NCBI GenBank assembly: GCA_937998875.1
Contig: CALLBO010000066.1
Span: 35,284-99,283, forward strand
Length of the DNA stretch: 64,000 bases
Direction of reading: 5' to 3'
Source of the DNA: an uncultured Granulosicoccaceae bacterium
GTDB lineage: Bacteria; Pseudomonadota; Gammaproteobacteria; Granulosicoccales; Granulosicoccaceae
The notes under the pieces are model-generated. The model was given only the letters and a program-made list of their open reading frames with translations, was not told the DNA's origin and ran no database searches. A program made the translations under genes and the position numbers. Positions 46,153 to 55,248 of this stretch are shown here, piece after piece (the first letter of the stretch is position 1; each line of letters begins with the position of its first letter).

Positions 46153-46929
46153 TGTAGCGCATGAGAGGTTATCGTTTGAGCGGCCATAACCTCCAGTCAG
46201 ACAGGCATACCACTCAATAACCTGCTTCAAATTGTAGGTGACGAAACAGCGTGCGAATTTTCTCCACGGCCTATGAGAGAAACCGGTTAGTGGCGCTATG
46301 GTAAGTGATGTGGAATATTTCCAGTTTTGTTGGATCTAACCGGGAAAATGGCCGCCACAAACGATCTGTTCATCACCCTGTCCTCGTGCGCACGGGTGAA
46401 CCACAAAGACGACAGCACCGCACACTTCCTGTTGGTGAATCCACATGAATAATCAAGGCTGTTGCTAACTGTACAGTTAGACGCCTTCATATACTTCTCT
46501 CTACCAGATCAATCCGATAACAACGAACAGAGCGCAACTAAGGTATTACCGAATTGCTGCTAATTCTAAATTTGGACGTTCCTGCAATTTCAGAGATGCG
46601 GCAACATTTCCAATACGCAGCTCATTTGAACGATCAATGCAGATCTCGGCACCTACAGGAACTCTTAAGCTACATCGCGCTCTTTCGTGCAATTTAACCT
46701 AACTGAAACAGCAGCCACAGGCTCCGGTACATCCAATCAAAGGGAATTATTTCACATTGACAATCAATATTTTTGCCAGTACGGTTTGCAACATGGGACT
46801 AGCGGGTATTTTTTCCCATTTGTATTCTCCTGTTCCCATGACCGCTGAAGAATAATTTGCCAGCCAGCAAAAACTACAGCTTTTACGATCAACCACTACG
46901 CTTCAAACGGCTTAAAAAGGAACCTTGCC
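46153..46929. other. Intergenic region of 777 bp with a hairpin after the protease gene
   Basis: GAGGTTAT (46165-46172) and ATAACCTC (46186-46193) form an 8-bp stem with a 13-base loop 12 bp after the protease stop, without a T-tract. Further on there are only short open frames without coding look. The segment 46700-46920 is AT-rich and probably carries the promoter of the next gene. Confidence 0.5.
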
Positions 46930-47586
46930 ATGCCAACAAATAGAAGAGCCAAACGCGCACTCTCCCATGCCCACAATCAGTGGAACGGTTTTGCGTTTAC
47001 CGAACCAACAGCACCGCAGGAAAGGGAAGTGATATCGCGCTTAGGAGATGGCGAAGTCATAATGCGTGACAACGAAATTCTAGTCACCGAAATCGGATTT
47101 ATAACCATGGCGATTCATACGGATCGCGCCACCAAACACTTTAATGCGTTAGTGGTACCCGGTGTCGACAGCAACGGTATCCGAGGCTTTTTAGTTCTAC
47201 GGGAAGGCGCTGCTCCCTTCCACAGCCAGTCTTCCAGTCCGACTGAAGCAATCCATGAGTCTGAAGTAGCGCAACTGAACGTTCAGACTCTGGTCGAAGC
47301 CTATGGCGACAAATACTCCTTGCACGCCGCGGCTGGTAAAGCGCCATGGTATAAAAACATCACTACACAGGATATAAACCGCTCCGGACTATGCTCGTGG
47401 GGTACTGAGTGTTTTCTGCGCCGCTTCAGGTTAAGAACCGTTGCACACCACTTCGGACTACCCAAGGTGTTACTAAAACTTGCTGGCCCGGATGGTAATC
47501 AGGCAACTGCAGCCAGCCTGTTGCGAACGGAGAACAAACCTTCTAATCACGGGCATCCCTCAACGCACCTACCAAACGGCTCTTGA
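46930..47586 (+). CDS. Protein of unknown function
   Basis: 218 residues with a good ribosome binding site (AAAAGGAA seven bases before ATG). The central part alternates hydrophobic and polar residues (GEVIMRDNEILVTEIGFITMAIH, HFNALVVPGVDSNGIRGFLVLR) and suggests a soluble beta-rich protein. No signal peptide, membrane segment or known motif was recognised. The Cys pair in LCSWGTECF near residue 155 may be functional. It is isolated by 777 bp upstream and 178 bp downstream. Confidence 0.6.
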   Translation: MPTNRRAKRALSHAHNQWNGFAFTEPTAPQEREVISRLGDGEVIMRDNEILVTEIGFITMAIHTDRATKHFNALVVPGVDSNGIRGFLVLREGAAPFHSQSSSPTEAIHESEVAQLNVQTLVEAYGDKYSLHAAAGKAPWYKNITTQDINRSGLCSWGTECFLRRFRLRTVAHHFGLPKVLLKLAGPDGNQATAASLLRTENKPSNHGHPSTHLPNGS

Positions 47587-47764
47587 ACCTTGCATCTACG
47601 CAACTATGAAAAGTGTATCCATAAGTATTGCCTTATATCTTCATCTGAACCCATGCGACTGGAAATATTAAACTGCTCAGCGTCAGCCTGATCAGACAGA
47701 GAATCTACAACCTAATTCACCTACACGGGTAATCTACTACGGCCTATGCCATAAGGGCTTCCTT

Positions 47765-49498
47765 TCAACGCGATCCGTCAACAATGCAGCTTTCAAAGCC
47801 GTCCCAACCCCAACCGTCACCATCGCTATCAACGCATTGAGTCACTGCTGTCTCTGTTGACAGAGGCTCACAAGACTGTCTCGCTACAGGATCCCACCCC
47901 CACCCACCATGCTGGTCGGCGCTACTATAATCGCAATTACTTGAAGTGTCGTTAACTACCGGTGTATCAAGGGGTGGGCAAGACTCTTGCGTTTCACTAT
48001 TCCAACCCCAGCCATCGAAAAGCGATGCGTAGCTGTAACTGCAGTTATTGTCGACTCTTGAAGTTTGATCAGTGTTGCTTGTCAATGGCTCACACGATTG
48101 ACCAAGATTAGCATTCCATCCCCACCCTCCGTAGGCGTCAGCGTTGCTGTAGTCACAACCATTAACGGATGTTATGAACCGACCTTGCTGGTCGACATCG
48201 GTCAGGAGCACGAATCCACCGGATTGAAATGCGACGCTGTTGCCACCCATAGCAATTCTGTGGATGTAAGGTCGATAGTCGTCCTCATATTGATTTCTAA
48301 GAGGATAAGGCAGTTCAAACCGATCGAGAAGAGACTGCTCGGGTATGGAATCGGTCGAAACCCAAAAACCATTTTCGTCTTGTTGCAGGATAGTCTTCGC
48401 AGCACGCTCGGCAACGAGAACCTTATCTCCAGAGAGTGAAAATGTGCGCGAACGATAAGAGGGATAACCACGGTAAGTAAACTCTACATCGAGAGTCGAG
48501 TCTGGAGCTCGCATCCACTGGCCATCAGGTTGTCTTGAGTAGCTATAAAGGCCCTTTGCGCTGTCAGTGGCTACAATAGTGTCGCCATCAAGCAACAGTG
48601 TGTCTCCAAACGCGAGTGGACGGCTGGTGAAATAGTCTGTATCCAGTCGAGTGGTTTCACGCCATTGATTTGAAGTATCACGTTCAAAGACTACGATATA
48701 ACTTGGATGCCACCAATTGCTGCTGAAACCAAACGCAGCTGCGGTGTTTCCAGAGATAATAAAGTCTTTATAAAGCTCATTTGGTTGACTGTTTATGACT
48801 TGTTTGACCCAGCTATTACTAGAGGTGTCGTATGAGTGTGCGATCAGTGGGTTTGCCGCTTCCGTACCAGAATACTCCTGGTACAGTATGGCGTCGTCAC
48901 TGCTGCCTGCGACGATAAAATCAACTTCATACAGTGTGCTTTTCCTGATAGTCATTTCTGTTTCTTTCTGCCAGGAACCATCATCATTTCTACGTACGAT
49001 GTTTAGAATCCGGTTGCGGGAATAGCCACCACGGTCATAGTTATAAATACGATTTTCGGGATCTTGAGAAAGGTAAGAGAATACATCCTGACCCATGTGC
49101 GCAATGTCATTGGTCGAATATTCAGAGATGTCATAGAAATCCGCTTTGTTGCGCCAGGTTCCATTCTCATCCTTTTCATAAATGGACAATCCATGGATGT
49201 CACAATCAAGGTATGAGGCACCATTAGACGTCCACAACATTCCCAACCTATTGTCAGTAGTTTTTATATCTGTGGCTTGCACCTGCCTCTGTTTCTGTGC
49301 ATCACAGACACAGAAGCCATTCCATCCAAAGCCATCTCTATCTTCGTCCTCACAGACCGGTTCAAATCGTGGCTCGATAAACGCGGGGGATGCTACGGAG
49401 GTATCCAGAATAAACAGCTGTAGGCCTAGTATCGCGACAGCTGAGAAGATTAAACGATTTGCCAGCGCGAATGACGAAGCGGTGTACCTTTTATTCAT
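47765..49498 (-). CDS. Secreted protein with beta-propeller-like region and C-terminal GWGW motifs
   Basis: 577 residues, ribosome binding site GAGGGTGAAAG. After a signal peptide (ending SVAS) comes CEDEDRDGFGWNGFC, a GWGW-type motif, then about 350 residues of repeated strand-turn units (SIYEKDENGTWR, NIVRRNDDGSWQ, FERDTSNQWRE, SYSRQPDGQWMR, LQQDENGFWV) like an FG-GAP/kelch-type propeller. The C-terminus holds four more Cys-bracketed modules: NANLGQSC, FDGWGWNSETQESC, HGGWGWDPVARQSC and DGDGWGWDGFESC. The same modules occur in the AGE-epimerase gene of this window. Likely an extracellular or periplasmic protein that binds a polymer; function unknown. Confidence 0.75.
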   Translation of the reverse strand: MNKRYTASSFALANRLIFSAVAILGLQLFILDTSVASPAFIEPRFEPVCEDEDRDGFGWNGFCVCDAQKQRQVQATDIKTTDNRLGMLWTSNGASYLDCDIHGLSIYEKDENGTWRNKADFYDISEYSTNDIAHMGQDVFSYLSQDPENRIYNYDRGGYSRNRILNIVRRNDDGSWQKETEMTIRKSTLYEVDFIVAGSSDDAILYQEYSGTEAANPLIAHSYDTSSNSWVKQVINSQPNELYKDFIISGNTAAAFGFSSNWWHPSYIVVFERDTSNQWRETTRLDTDYFTSRPLAFGDTLLLDGDTIVATDSAKGLYSYSRQPDGQWMRAPDSTLDVEFTYRGYPSYRSRTFSLSGDKVLVAERAAKTILQQDENGFWVSTDSIPEQSLLDRFELPYPLRNQYEDDYRPYIHRIAMGGNSVAFQSGGFVLLTDVDQQGRFITSVNGCDYSNADAYGGWGWNANLGQSCEPLTSNTDQTSRVDNNCSYSYASLFDGWGWNSETQESCPPLDTPVVNDTSSNCDYSSADQHGGWGWDPVARQSCEPLSTETAVTQCVDSDGDGWGWDGFESCIVDGSR

Positions 49499-49514
49499 TC
49501 TTTCACCCTCTTAT

Positions 49515-49552
49515 TGTCATGACATTATATGTCCTCCTAACCTATGACGCAA
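49515..49552 (-). promoter_or_regulatory. Promoter with GTCATGAC palindrome, propeller/GWGW gene
   Basis: TTGCGT (49552-49547) and TATAAT (49529-49524) are 17 bp apart. The perfect palindrome TGTCATGACA (49515-49524) overlaps the end of the -10 box and the expected start site. The other GWGW-type gene at 51754 has the same arrangement. Confidence 0.7.
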
Positions 49553-49711
49553 CTAACAAAATGTGAACGAACAGGGAAAACAGCTCGCATTTCAAGTAGT
49601 AGCCAAGTGCGTCAACCAGGGTTACCACAGCCCATCACGCGCAGTAGTTTTAGGACCTGGCTCAGGTATGTTGTGTATCGACAAACAGATCGGTAACCGA
49701 AAGAGAAGAAA

Positions 49712-50332
49712 ATGGAAAGCGGCGTCAGACAACTAAATCCCTGGGTTTCTATGTGGACGAAACCACGAACAACCATTCAGCAAATAGTGAAAACCAACCC
49801 TGAACATTTGGTTTTTCTGTTAGCTGCTATTGCTGGTATTTCCAAAGCAATGGATCGTGCTGTCATAAGAAGCCTGGGAGATCAGTGGCATTGGCCGTCA
49901 ATATTTCTTTTCGCTTTAATCGGTGGGACGATTAGCGGAATAGTCGGTCTTTACATTGGTAGTACGCTTATCCGATGGACCGGAACCTGGATTGGCGGGA
50001 AAGCCTCTGCACAAAATATTCGAGCCGCAGTTGCGTGGTCCTGTGTGCCGGTAGCCTGGGCAATGTTGCTTTGGATCCCACAGCTGGGACTGTTTGGTCA
50101 GGAGCTATTCACAACGGAAACTCCGAACCTTGATGCAAACCCGTCGTTGTCATATTCACTGTTCGGATTTCTTGGGGTTGAATTTGTAATTGGAATTTGG
50201 ACTGTTGTCGTATTGTTGAAATGCCTTGGACAAGTGCAGGGTTTCTCAGCCTGGAGGGCTTTGGGCAACCTGTCCCTGGCCGGGCTAGTTTTTCTCATCC
50301 CGCTCTTATTAATGGTTTTTGTGTTTGTTTAG
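49712..50332 (+). CDS. Yip1-domain membrane protein
   Basis: 206 residues, ribosome binding site GAGAAG. NPWVSMWTKPRTTIQQIVKTNP is the usual start of bacterial YIP1-family proteins. Five hydrophobic segments follow (FALIGGTISGIVGLYIGSTL, AAVAWSCVPVAWAMLLWIP, FGFLGVEFVIGIWTVVVLL, LAGLVFLIPLLLMVFVFV among them). Function in bacteria is not known. Its last 24 bases overlap the end of the convergent secreted-protein gene. Confidence 0.85.
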   Translation: MESGVRQLNPWVSMWTKPRTTIQQIVKTNPEHLVFLLAAIAGISKAMDRAVIRSLGDQWHWPSIFLFALIGGTISGIVGLYIGSTLIRWTGTWIGGKASAQNIRAAVAWSCVPVAWAMLLWIPQLGLFGQELFTTETPNLDANPSLSYSLFGFLGVEFVIGIWTVVVLLKCLGQVQGFSAWRALGNLSLAGLVFLIPLLLMVFVFV

Positions 50333-51754
50333 TCGCACTAATAAAAACGTGAGTAGGATCATAAGTAACGAAATGGTGGGTGCTCCTCCACCAGAGGAGT
50401 CAGGATTGTTACCATCACTTTCTCCGTTGTTCGTGTCAGGGCTGCTATTGTCATCAATAGCTTGAAGGTTCGTCGAATCTGTACCTGAGTCCTCTGTAGA
50501 GGGTGTTTGACTTTCAGGTTGTAGTTGTACGCTGGCAGAATCAAGTGGGATCAGGTCTTTTCGGTCTTCTGTCTGATAAGGCCCGACCAAACCGCCCGAA
50601 TCTACGCATGTGGTATAGCTCTCAGACGAATGCCATGACCTGATCAGTGCGGGAGCACTATCGGTAGCCGGAATGATTTCTACTTTATCGTGTATGGTCA
50701 TGCCCCAGTAACCAAGTACGCTGAGTCTGCCGTTTAACACGCGCCACTCATCGTTCGTACCACCATCTCCACCACCAAGGCCAAAACGCGTGGCCACAAA
50801 ACCGCGCTGCTCTCCTGTGCGAACAGCATAAAAAGAGTTGTAGATCAGATTAAAATACTCAGGGTAGTAGCTATTGCCGTCCCATTGCGCAGGCCAACAG
50901 CTGATTGTTCTTCCCCAAAAGCTCTGGTAAACATCCCAGTACGCTGTTGTTAGCTCTACAGGTTGTCCGCTTTCAAGATTAACGATTGGTTCGCCATTGC
51001 TTTGTGTCTCTGCACCCGTTGCAATCAAGGATCGGTTCGGGGTTTCTTCGTTCTGAAGTTCTTCTCCTATGAAACCCGTTGGGCCGAATGATGCTCCCGA
51101 TTTATCAAAGCATTCCCGATAAGCAGGTGAACTTGGCCCACCCCACACCCGTATTCCTGCAGGTGTGGTGTCAGTTGCTTCGATTATTTCTGTCCAATCA
51201 GCAGCGGTTCGGCCGGAAACCGAACGGCCCATCATTGGCCCGATGTAGCGTCCGTCAATTACTGTCCATATTTTATAGATGACATCATCGGGCCATATTG
51301 AATACGGATTGTTGTCATAATCTGCATACGCCATGTACGGTGCAGACAGAGGTAGTGGATCGTGCATAAGATTGCTATCGTAAAAAGCGAATTCATTAGT
51401 GTATCGACCTTCATCACGGTTCCAGTTATAACCCTTGCATTCAATATTTCTTCCTGCGATGTCGCGGTTTGCGTTCCAATAAGGGCGAATTAGCTGAACC
51501 TGTTCTCCGGTTTCAGCATTGACTAAACTGGGGCTGTCCGTTGAGTCCTCTGTAACTTCGCAGGTACCCATAGCACCAGCCTCGGAATTCCATTCCCAAC
51601 CGAATCCATCGCCATCAGGATCGACCGCTGTTGTCGAGCACTGACGGATTTTCTGGGAGAAAACCACGGGAGTGGTGAGTAATGTAGACAAGATAAGTAG
51701 GCTGTAAACGCCGGTCTTGATATTCATGTGATTGTTATTGACTTTTTGTGTCAT
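50309..51754 (-). CDS. Secreted protein with GFGW motif and GlyGly-CTERM-like tail
   Basis: 481 residues from ATG 51754, or 472 from ATG 51727, which gives the neater signal peptide (MNIKTGVYSLLILSTLL). The promoter -10 box ends three bases before the first ATG, so that start would be almost leaderless. After the signal, VDPDGDGFGWEWNSEAGAMG matches the GWGW family, followed by two copies of a unit containing ETGEQVQLIRPYWNANRDI / SGQPVELTTAYWDVYQSF and a Cys-W block. The C-terminus has a Ser/Asp-rich linker and SSGGGAPTISLLMILLTFLL plus a basic end, like GlyGly-CTERM sorting signals cut by rhombosortase. Function unknown. Confidence 0.75.
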   Translation of the reverse strand: MTQKVNNNHMNIKTGVYSLLILSTLLTTPVVFSQKIRQCSTTAVDPDGDGFGWEWNSEAGAMGTCEVTEDSTDSPSLVNAETGEQVQLIRPYWNANRDIAGRNIECKGYNWNRDEGRYTNEFAFYDSNLMHDPLPLSAPYMAYADYDNNPYSIWPDDVIYKIWTVIDGRYIGPMMGRSVSGRTAADWTEIIEATDTTPAGIRVWGGPSSPAYRECFDKSGASFGPTGFIGEELQNEETPNRSLIATGAETQSNGEPIVNLESGQPVELTTAYWDVYQSFWGRTISCWPAQWDGNSYYPEYFNLIYNSFYAVRTGEQRGFVATRFGLGGGDGGTNDEWRVLNGRLSVLGYWGMTIHDKVEIIPATDSAPALIRSWHSSESYTTCVDSGGLVGPYQTEDRKDLIPLDSASVQLQPESQTPSTEDSGTDSTNLQAIDDNSSPDTNNGESDGNNPDSSGGGAPTISLLMILLTFLLVRLNKHKNH

Positions 51755-51785
51755 GACTTTATATCCTACGGAGGCTATGTGTCAA
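51750..51785 (-). promoter_or_regulatory. Promoter with GTCATGAC palindrome, GFGW gene
   Basis: TTGACA (51785-51780), 16-bp spacer, TATAAA (51763-51758). GTCATGAC (51750-51757) lies directly after the -10 box and contains the first ATG. Compare the promoter at 49515-49552. Confidence 0.7.
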
Positions 51786-52301
51786 CGCGTGAACTATTAA
51801 ATTTGATGTAAATGTTGTGAACTCGGATCAGACCCGATTTTGTATGATTTAAATCACTATGGATTTGATTCACGTTCTAGTTATTAACTATTCACTTTTG
51901 ATAAAACTTGAACTGATCGGCAACGAAAGAACTGACCCAGATGTCTTCCTAAGTTGCGGCCTGATGGTTCAGCCCTTACAACAACTTCGTTACGGCCTTG
52001 GCTCCTTACGATACAACACCGAGTCAGCACTTCGCATTGGTTGGCTTAAGTTATTGTGTAACTCAGATTGCTGCTAGAAGTTAGCTTTAGCTGTTTGTAG
52101 CGCCAGGGACCACCCGAATTATTTGTAAAAAAAAGAAGAATATACTTATTCACGATCATTAGATCGACGCATTCTCACGGCTGTCAAAGCCGATTACCAA
52201 CTTGCACTTTTCCTTATAGACGACACCCTGGCAGCATCTGCCTATCCAGTTGCATCCCGAACGGTGTACACTCGTCACAACGAGTGCATTAGGACTTCAA
52301 G
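51786..52301. other. Intergenic region, no gene seen
   Basis: 516 bp between divergent genes. A 72-codon plus-strand frame from 51859 lacks a ribosome binding site and coding look. No RNA or repeat recognised. Confidence 0.45.
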
Positions 52302-53021
52302 ATGACATTTCTTCGAGGCACCATTCTTGTCGTATTTATTCTAGTCAGTCAAAGCGCTTCTGCTCTGACTATATCCATATTAGAAACCACACCCAGTAGC
52401 GTTGTTTGGTCAAGGGTACTGCAGGAAATCTACAAGCGCGCTGATATCCCGCTGGATTTCGTGAACTTACCCACAGAGCGCTCACTTGCACAATCAACAC
52501 GAGGAATCATTGACGGAGAATTGGTTCGTATACATAAAGTTGGAGACTTATATCCAACATTGATCCGTGTGCCCACTCCTTTTACTTTTTTTGAATCCAG
52601 GGCCTATGCACGATCACCAGACACACAAAAACGCATCGATCAGGACGGCTGGAACGCTCTCCAAGACTATCGCGTTGGAATAGTTCGAGGTATGAAGTAT
52701 GCATCTATTGACTTGGAAGGTATCAAAGACGTAGTAGAAGTAGATAGAACCGAGCAGCTATATAGAATGCTTGAACACGACAGAGTTGACATAGCGTTAT
52801 CGACAAACGTCAGCGGACTTTTCCTCATAAAGAAGTTCAACTTCCAGTCCGTACAGCTTCTTGAGCCAGTTTTGCAAACGCATGACCTTTACCACTATTT
52901 GCACGAAAAAAATAAAAAATATATTCCTATACTGGACAATACTATTCGCGCAATGAAGGAAAGCGGGGAGCTCGCAGAACTCGAAGCACAAATTACTCAA
53001 GAACTTCTGGAACTAGAATAG
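52302..53021 (+). CDS. Periplasmic solute-binding protein, SBP_bac_3-like
   Basis: 239 residues. Signal peptide ending SASA. ISILETTPSSVVWSRVLQEI, IPLDFVNLPTERSLAQ, EHDRVDIALSTNVSGL and LYHYLHEKNKKYIPILDNTI are the pattern of amino-acid-type binding proteins, though the sequence is divergent. No transporter genes are near, so it may be a stand-alone sensor subunit, perhaps for a nearby membrane kinase (inference). The nearest candidates are the LytS-type kinase and the GGDEF proteins. Confidence 0.72.
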   Translation: MTFLRGTILVVFILVSQSASALTISILETTPSSVVWSRVLQEIYKRADIPLDFVNLPTERSLAQSTRGIIDGELVRIHKVGDLYPTLIRVPTPFTFFESRAYARSPDTQKRIDQDGWNALQDYRVGIVRGMKYASIDLEGIKDVVEVDRTEQLYRMLEHDRVDIALSTNVSGLFLIKKFNFQSVQLLEPVLQTHDLYHYLHEKNKKYIPILDNTIRAMKESGELAELEAQITQELLELE

Positions 53022-53287
53022 CAACGACGATTATATATTTTCCTAAATTCTATAGACCCTGATCCGGTTGAGACGTTATCTGTCCTATATAGGCGCACCT
53101 TTGCAGCGTAGCGTTGAAGCACTGACTAACAACGAGCAGTTGTCGGGATGTATTGTTACGCCAAATAAACTGCGGGGAAAGTCACGAGACATCTATAGTG
53201 TTCGGTAGTTTGTTGTATTGCGTGAAAAAGAATACTGCATGCAGCAAGAAGTTGATTTAACACCTGTATCGATCAATCACAAACCAA

Positions 53288-54094
53288 TCACATTGCTTTA
53301 AATAAGTGACGGAATGGTCGACTGACCACCGGCTGCGGTACAACGCCGCGCAACTTTAGTGTAATTTTCCCGTTTTTTTGTCGAACTGCTGCTTCAACAA
53401 AAGACATATTTACAATACTGCTGCGGTGGATCTGTACAAATCTCTCCGTCGGCAAACGCGACAATAACTCCTTGATAGGTACTCGAATCAAAGCGTGCTG
53501 CGTTGCGGTGTAAACATTCACATATTTATGTTCTGCATGAAATAACGCAATTTCTTCCAAAGGAACAAGTCGAACCTGCTCGCCGATACTGGCTCTGATG
53601 GCACGCAGTGTATTGTCAGCAGGCTTGTTACTGGATAGCTGATTCAAGGCCCGCTTAAGCTTCACTTCCATCTGTTGATTATTATCCATGTTCTCTCGCA
53701 GAACCAATCTTTCCTTAACCCGGCTCAGCGTTTGCAGCAGGCGATCAGAGGTCACGGGCTTAAGCAGATAGTCTACAGCCTCCGCTTCAAAGGCTTTAAG
53801 CGCATATTTATCATACGCAGTTACAAATACTATCAATGGTCCGTATTGGCTGTTTGTGTGAGCGCAAGGCCAGGCATCAACTATTGATTGAGCTACATCA
53901 AGACCACTTAGACCTGGCATTTGAATATCCAGGAATGCAACATCTACCGAATTTTCCTTTAACCAACTCAACGTGGCACCACCATCGCCGAATTCAGCTA
54001 CTACATTAACCTCAGGCATTGCAGATGTTAGTTCGCGTATTAGTTCCTTGCGGAGTATAGGCTCGTCGTCTGCTATAAGTACATTGATTGTCAT
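53288..54094 (-). CDS. LytTR-family response regulator
   Basis: 268 residues. Receiver domain (1-130) with ADDEPILRKEL, the phospho-acceptor Asp in VAFLDIQMPGLSGLDVA and the Lys in VDYLLKPVTS. LytTR DNA-binding domain (about 165-268) with EIALFHAEHKYVNVYTA, LIRVPIKELLSRLPTERFV and IHRSSIVNMSFV. Such regulators bind direct repeats in target promoters. It is the last gene of an operon after the LytS-type kinase (35-bp gap). Confidence 0.93.
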   Translation of the reverse strand: MTINVLIADDEPILRKELIRELTSAMPEVNVVAEFGDGGATLSWLKENSVDVAFLDIQMPGLSGLDVAQSIVDAWPCAHTNSQYGPLIVFVTAYDKYALKAFEAEAVDYLLKPVTSDRLLQTLSRVKERLVLRENMDNNQQMEVKLKRALNQLSSNKPADNTLRAIRASIGEQVRLVPLEEIALFHAEHKYVNVYTATQHALIRVPIKELLSRLPTERFVQIHRSSIVNMSFVEAAVRQKNGKITLKLRGVVPQPVVSRPFRHLFKAM

Positions 54095-54129
54095 GATCTT
54101 CTGTTACTTCAAAGAATTGCCTGAGTTAT

Positions 54130-55248
54130 CTACCTTTTTTCATACCTAAGCGGAATCTGCAACTGTACTTTTGTACCACAGCTTCCGTTCGGTACTGGAG
54201 AAAAGACCCCAAACGCCCCACCTGGTTGTGTAAGACAACGGGCCTGAACATTCACCATACCAAAACCTCCTTCTGAATTAATGTCGGTGTCGGGTGATGA
54301 TTTTAGAATTTTGTTGGTGTCGGGTATTCCAACACCAGTGTCTTCAACGCAAAGCGTTAGTGTGCCGCCAGATGATGCTGCAGTTACTACAACACTACCA
54401 CCGTCTATCGACGGCTCAATTCCATGTTTTATTGCATTTTCTACAATCGGTTGCAGCAATAACGAGGGAATAGAACAGTCTTTCAATTCTTCCGGTAAGA
54501 CGGTGGTGTAAGTCAGACGATCTCCAAACCGGACACTTAACAATTGCAGGTAGTTATCAAGCATCCTAAATTCGGATTCCAGACAAACGCTTTCTGTACG
54601 GGACTGTCTTAAGGTGGCGCGTAGGAAATCATTGAGTAAATCAAGCATCTCTAATGCTTTTTCCGGATCACTGCTGATTAACGCTCGCAAGTTCGCCAGT
54701 GTGTTGAAAAGCATGTGCGGCTCAATTTGCGCCAGCAAAGTGGAAAGTTGCGCTTGGGCGGCTCTCTCAGATTCCTCAGCTGCTTTAATTCGCAATTTTG
54801 CGATGGTATTTTGTGTGGAAAAATACCCATTAATAGCTACCGTTACTACAACAGTCAGCACTAAAGATACAATAAGTAAATGCCGATCACTGTAAGATTC
54901 AATCGACTGTTCCGGCAACCCAAGAAGATAACGTGCAATCGCGGATCCGACATAAAGACCTGTGATAATAGCGAAAGGCATCGCAAAAAACGTTAGACGA
55001 TCAGGCAGTAAATTAAAACGACGACTCAGAAATCTTGATAGAAGCAAGAAAGTACAAATGATGCTTCCAATCAACTGAGCGTGTACAAAATTACTCAAAA
55101 ATCCAGGATTACTTTCCTGCGGAACAGTGATCCAGATAATCAAGGCAATCACCGTGCAAAATAGTGCATTGGTTATATAAATTCTGAAAAGTGAATATTG
55201 GACGCCTGCGCCACTGTGATCTTTAAAATAGCTATCGTGTTTAAGCAT
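54130..55248 (-). CDS. LytS/YehU-type membrane histidine kinase
   Basis: 372 residues. Four membrane spans (about 15-150; for example FCTVIALIIWITV, IGSIICTFLLL, LLIVSLVLTVVVTVAI), then the His_kinase domain with QIEPHMLFNTLANLRALI carrying the phosphorylated His, and a HATPase_c domain with LLQPIVENAIKHGIEP (N box) and VEDTGVGIPDTN (G1 box). It phosphorylates the LytTR regulator encoded next. The start overlaps the end of the carotenoid-oxygenase gene by 8 bp, which couples the two. Confidence 0.93.
   Translation of the reverse strand: MLKHDSYFKDHSGAGVQYSLFRIYITNALFCTVIALIIWITVPQESNPGFLSNFVHAQLIGSIICTFLLLSRFLSRRFNLLPDRLTFFAMPFAIITGLYVGSAIARYLLGLPEQSIESYSDRHLLIVSLVLTVVVTVAINGYFSTQNTIAKLRIKAAEESERAAQAQLSTLLAQIEPHMLFNTLANLRALISSDPEKALEMLDLLNDFLRATLRQSRTESVCLESEFRMLDNYLQLLSVRFGDRLTYTTVLPEELKDCSIPSLLLQPIVENAIKHGIEPSIDGGSVVVTAASSGGTLTLCVEDTGVGIPDTNKILKSSPDTDINSEGGFGMVNVQARCLTQPGGAFGVFSPVPNGSCGTKVQLQIPLRYEKR

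Noticed and set aside
46340..46460. Segment resembling the Y1 transposase ending (AAAGACGACAGCACC...CACTTCC)
   Set aside because: Only about 25 bases look alike and the reading frame around them does not continue the transposase.
46761..46790. TTGACA followed after 17 bp by TACGGT as promoter of the gene at 46930
   Set aside because: The -10 match is poor and the site lies about 140 bp from the start; not strong enough to list.
47597..47671. YLHLNP-like string that recalls the YVDLNP motif of Y1 transposases
   Set aside because: Isolated short match without flanking similarity; likely chance.
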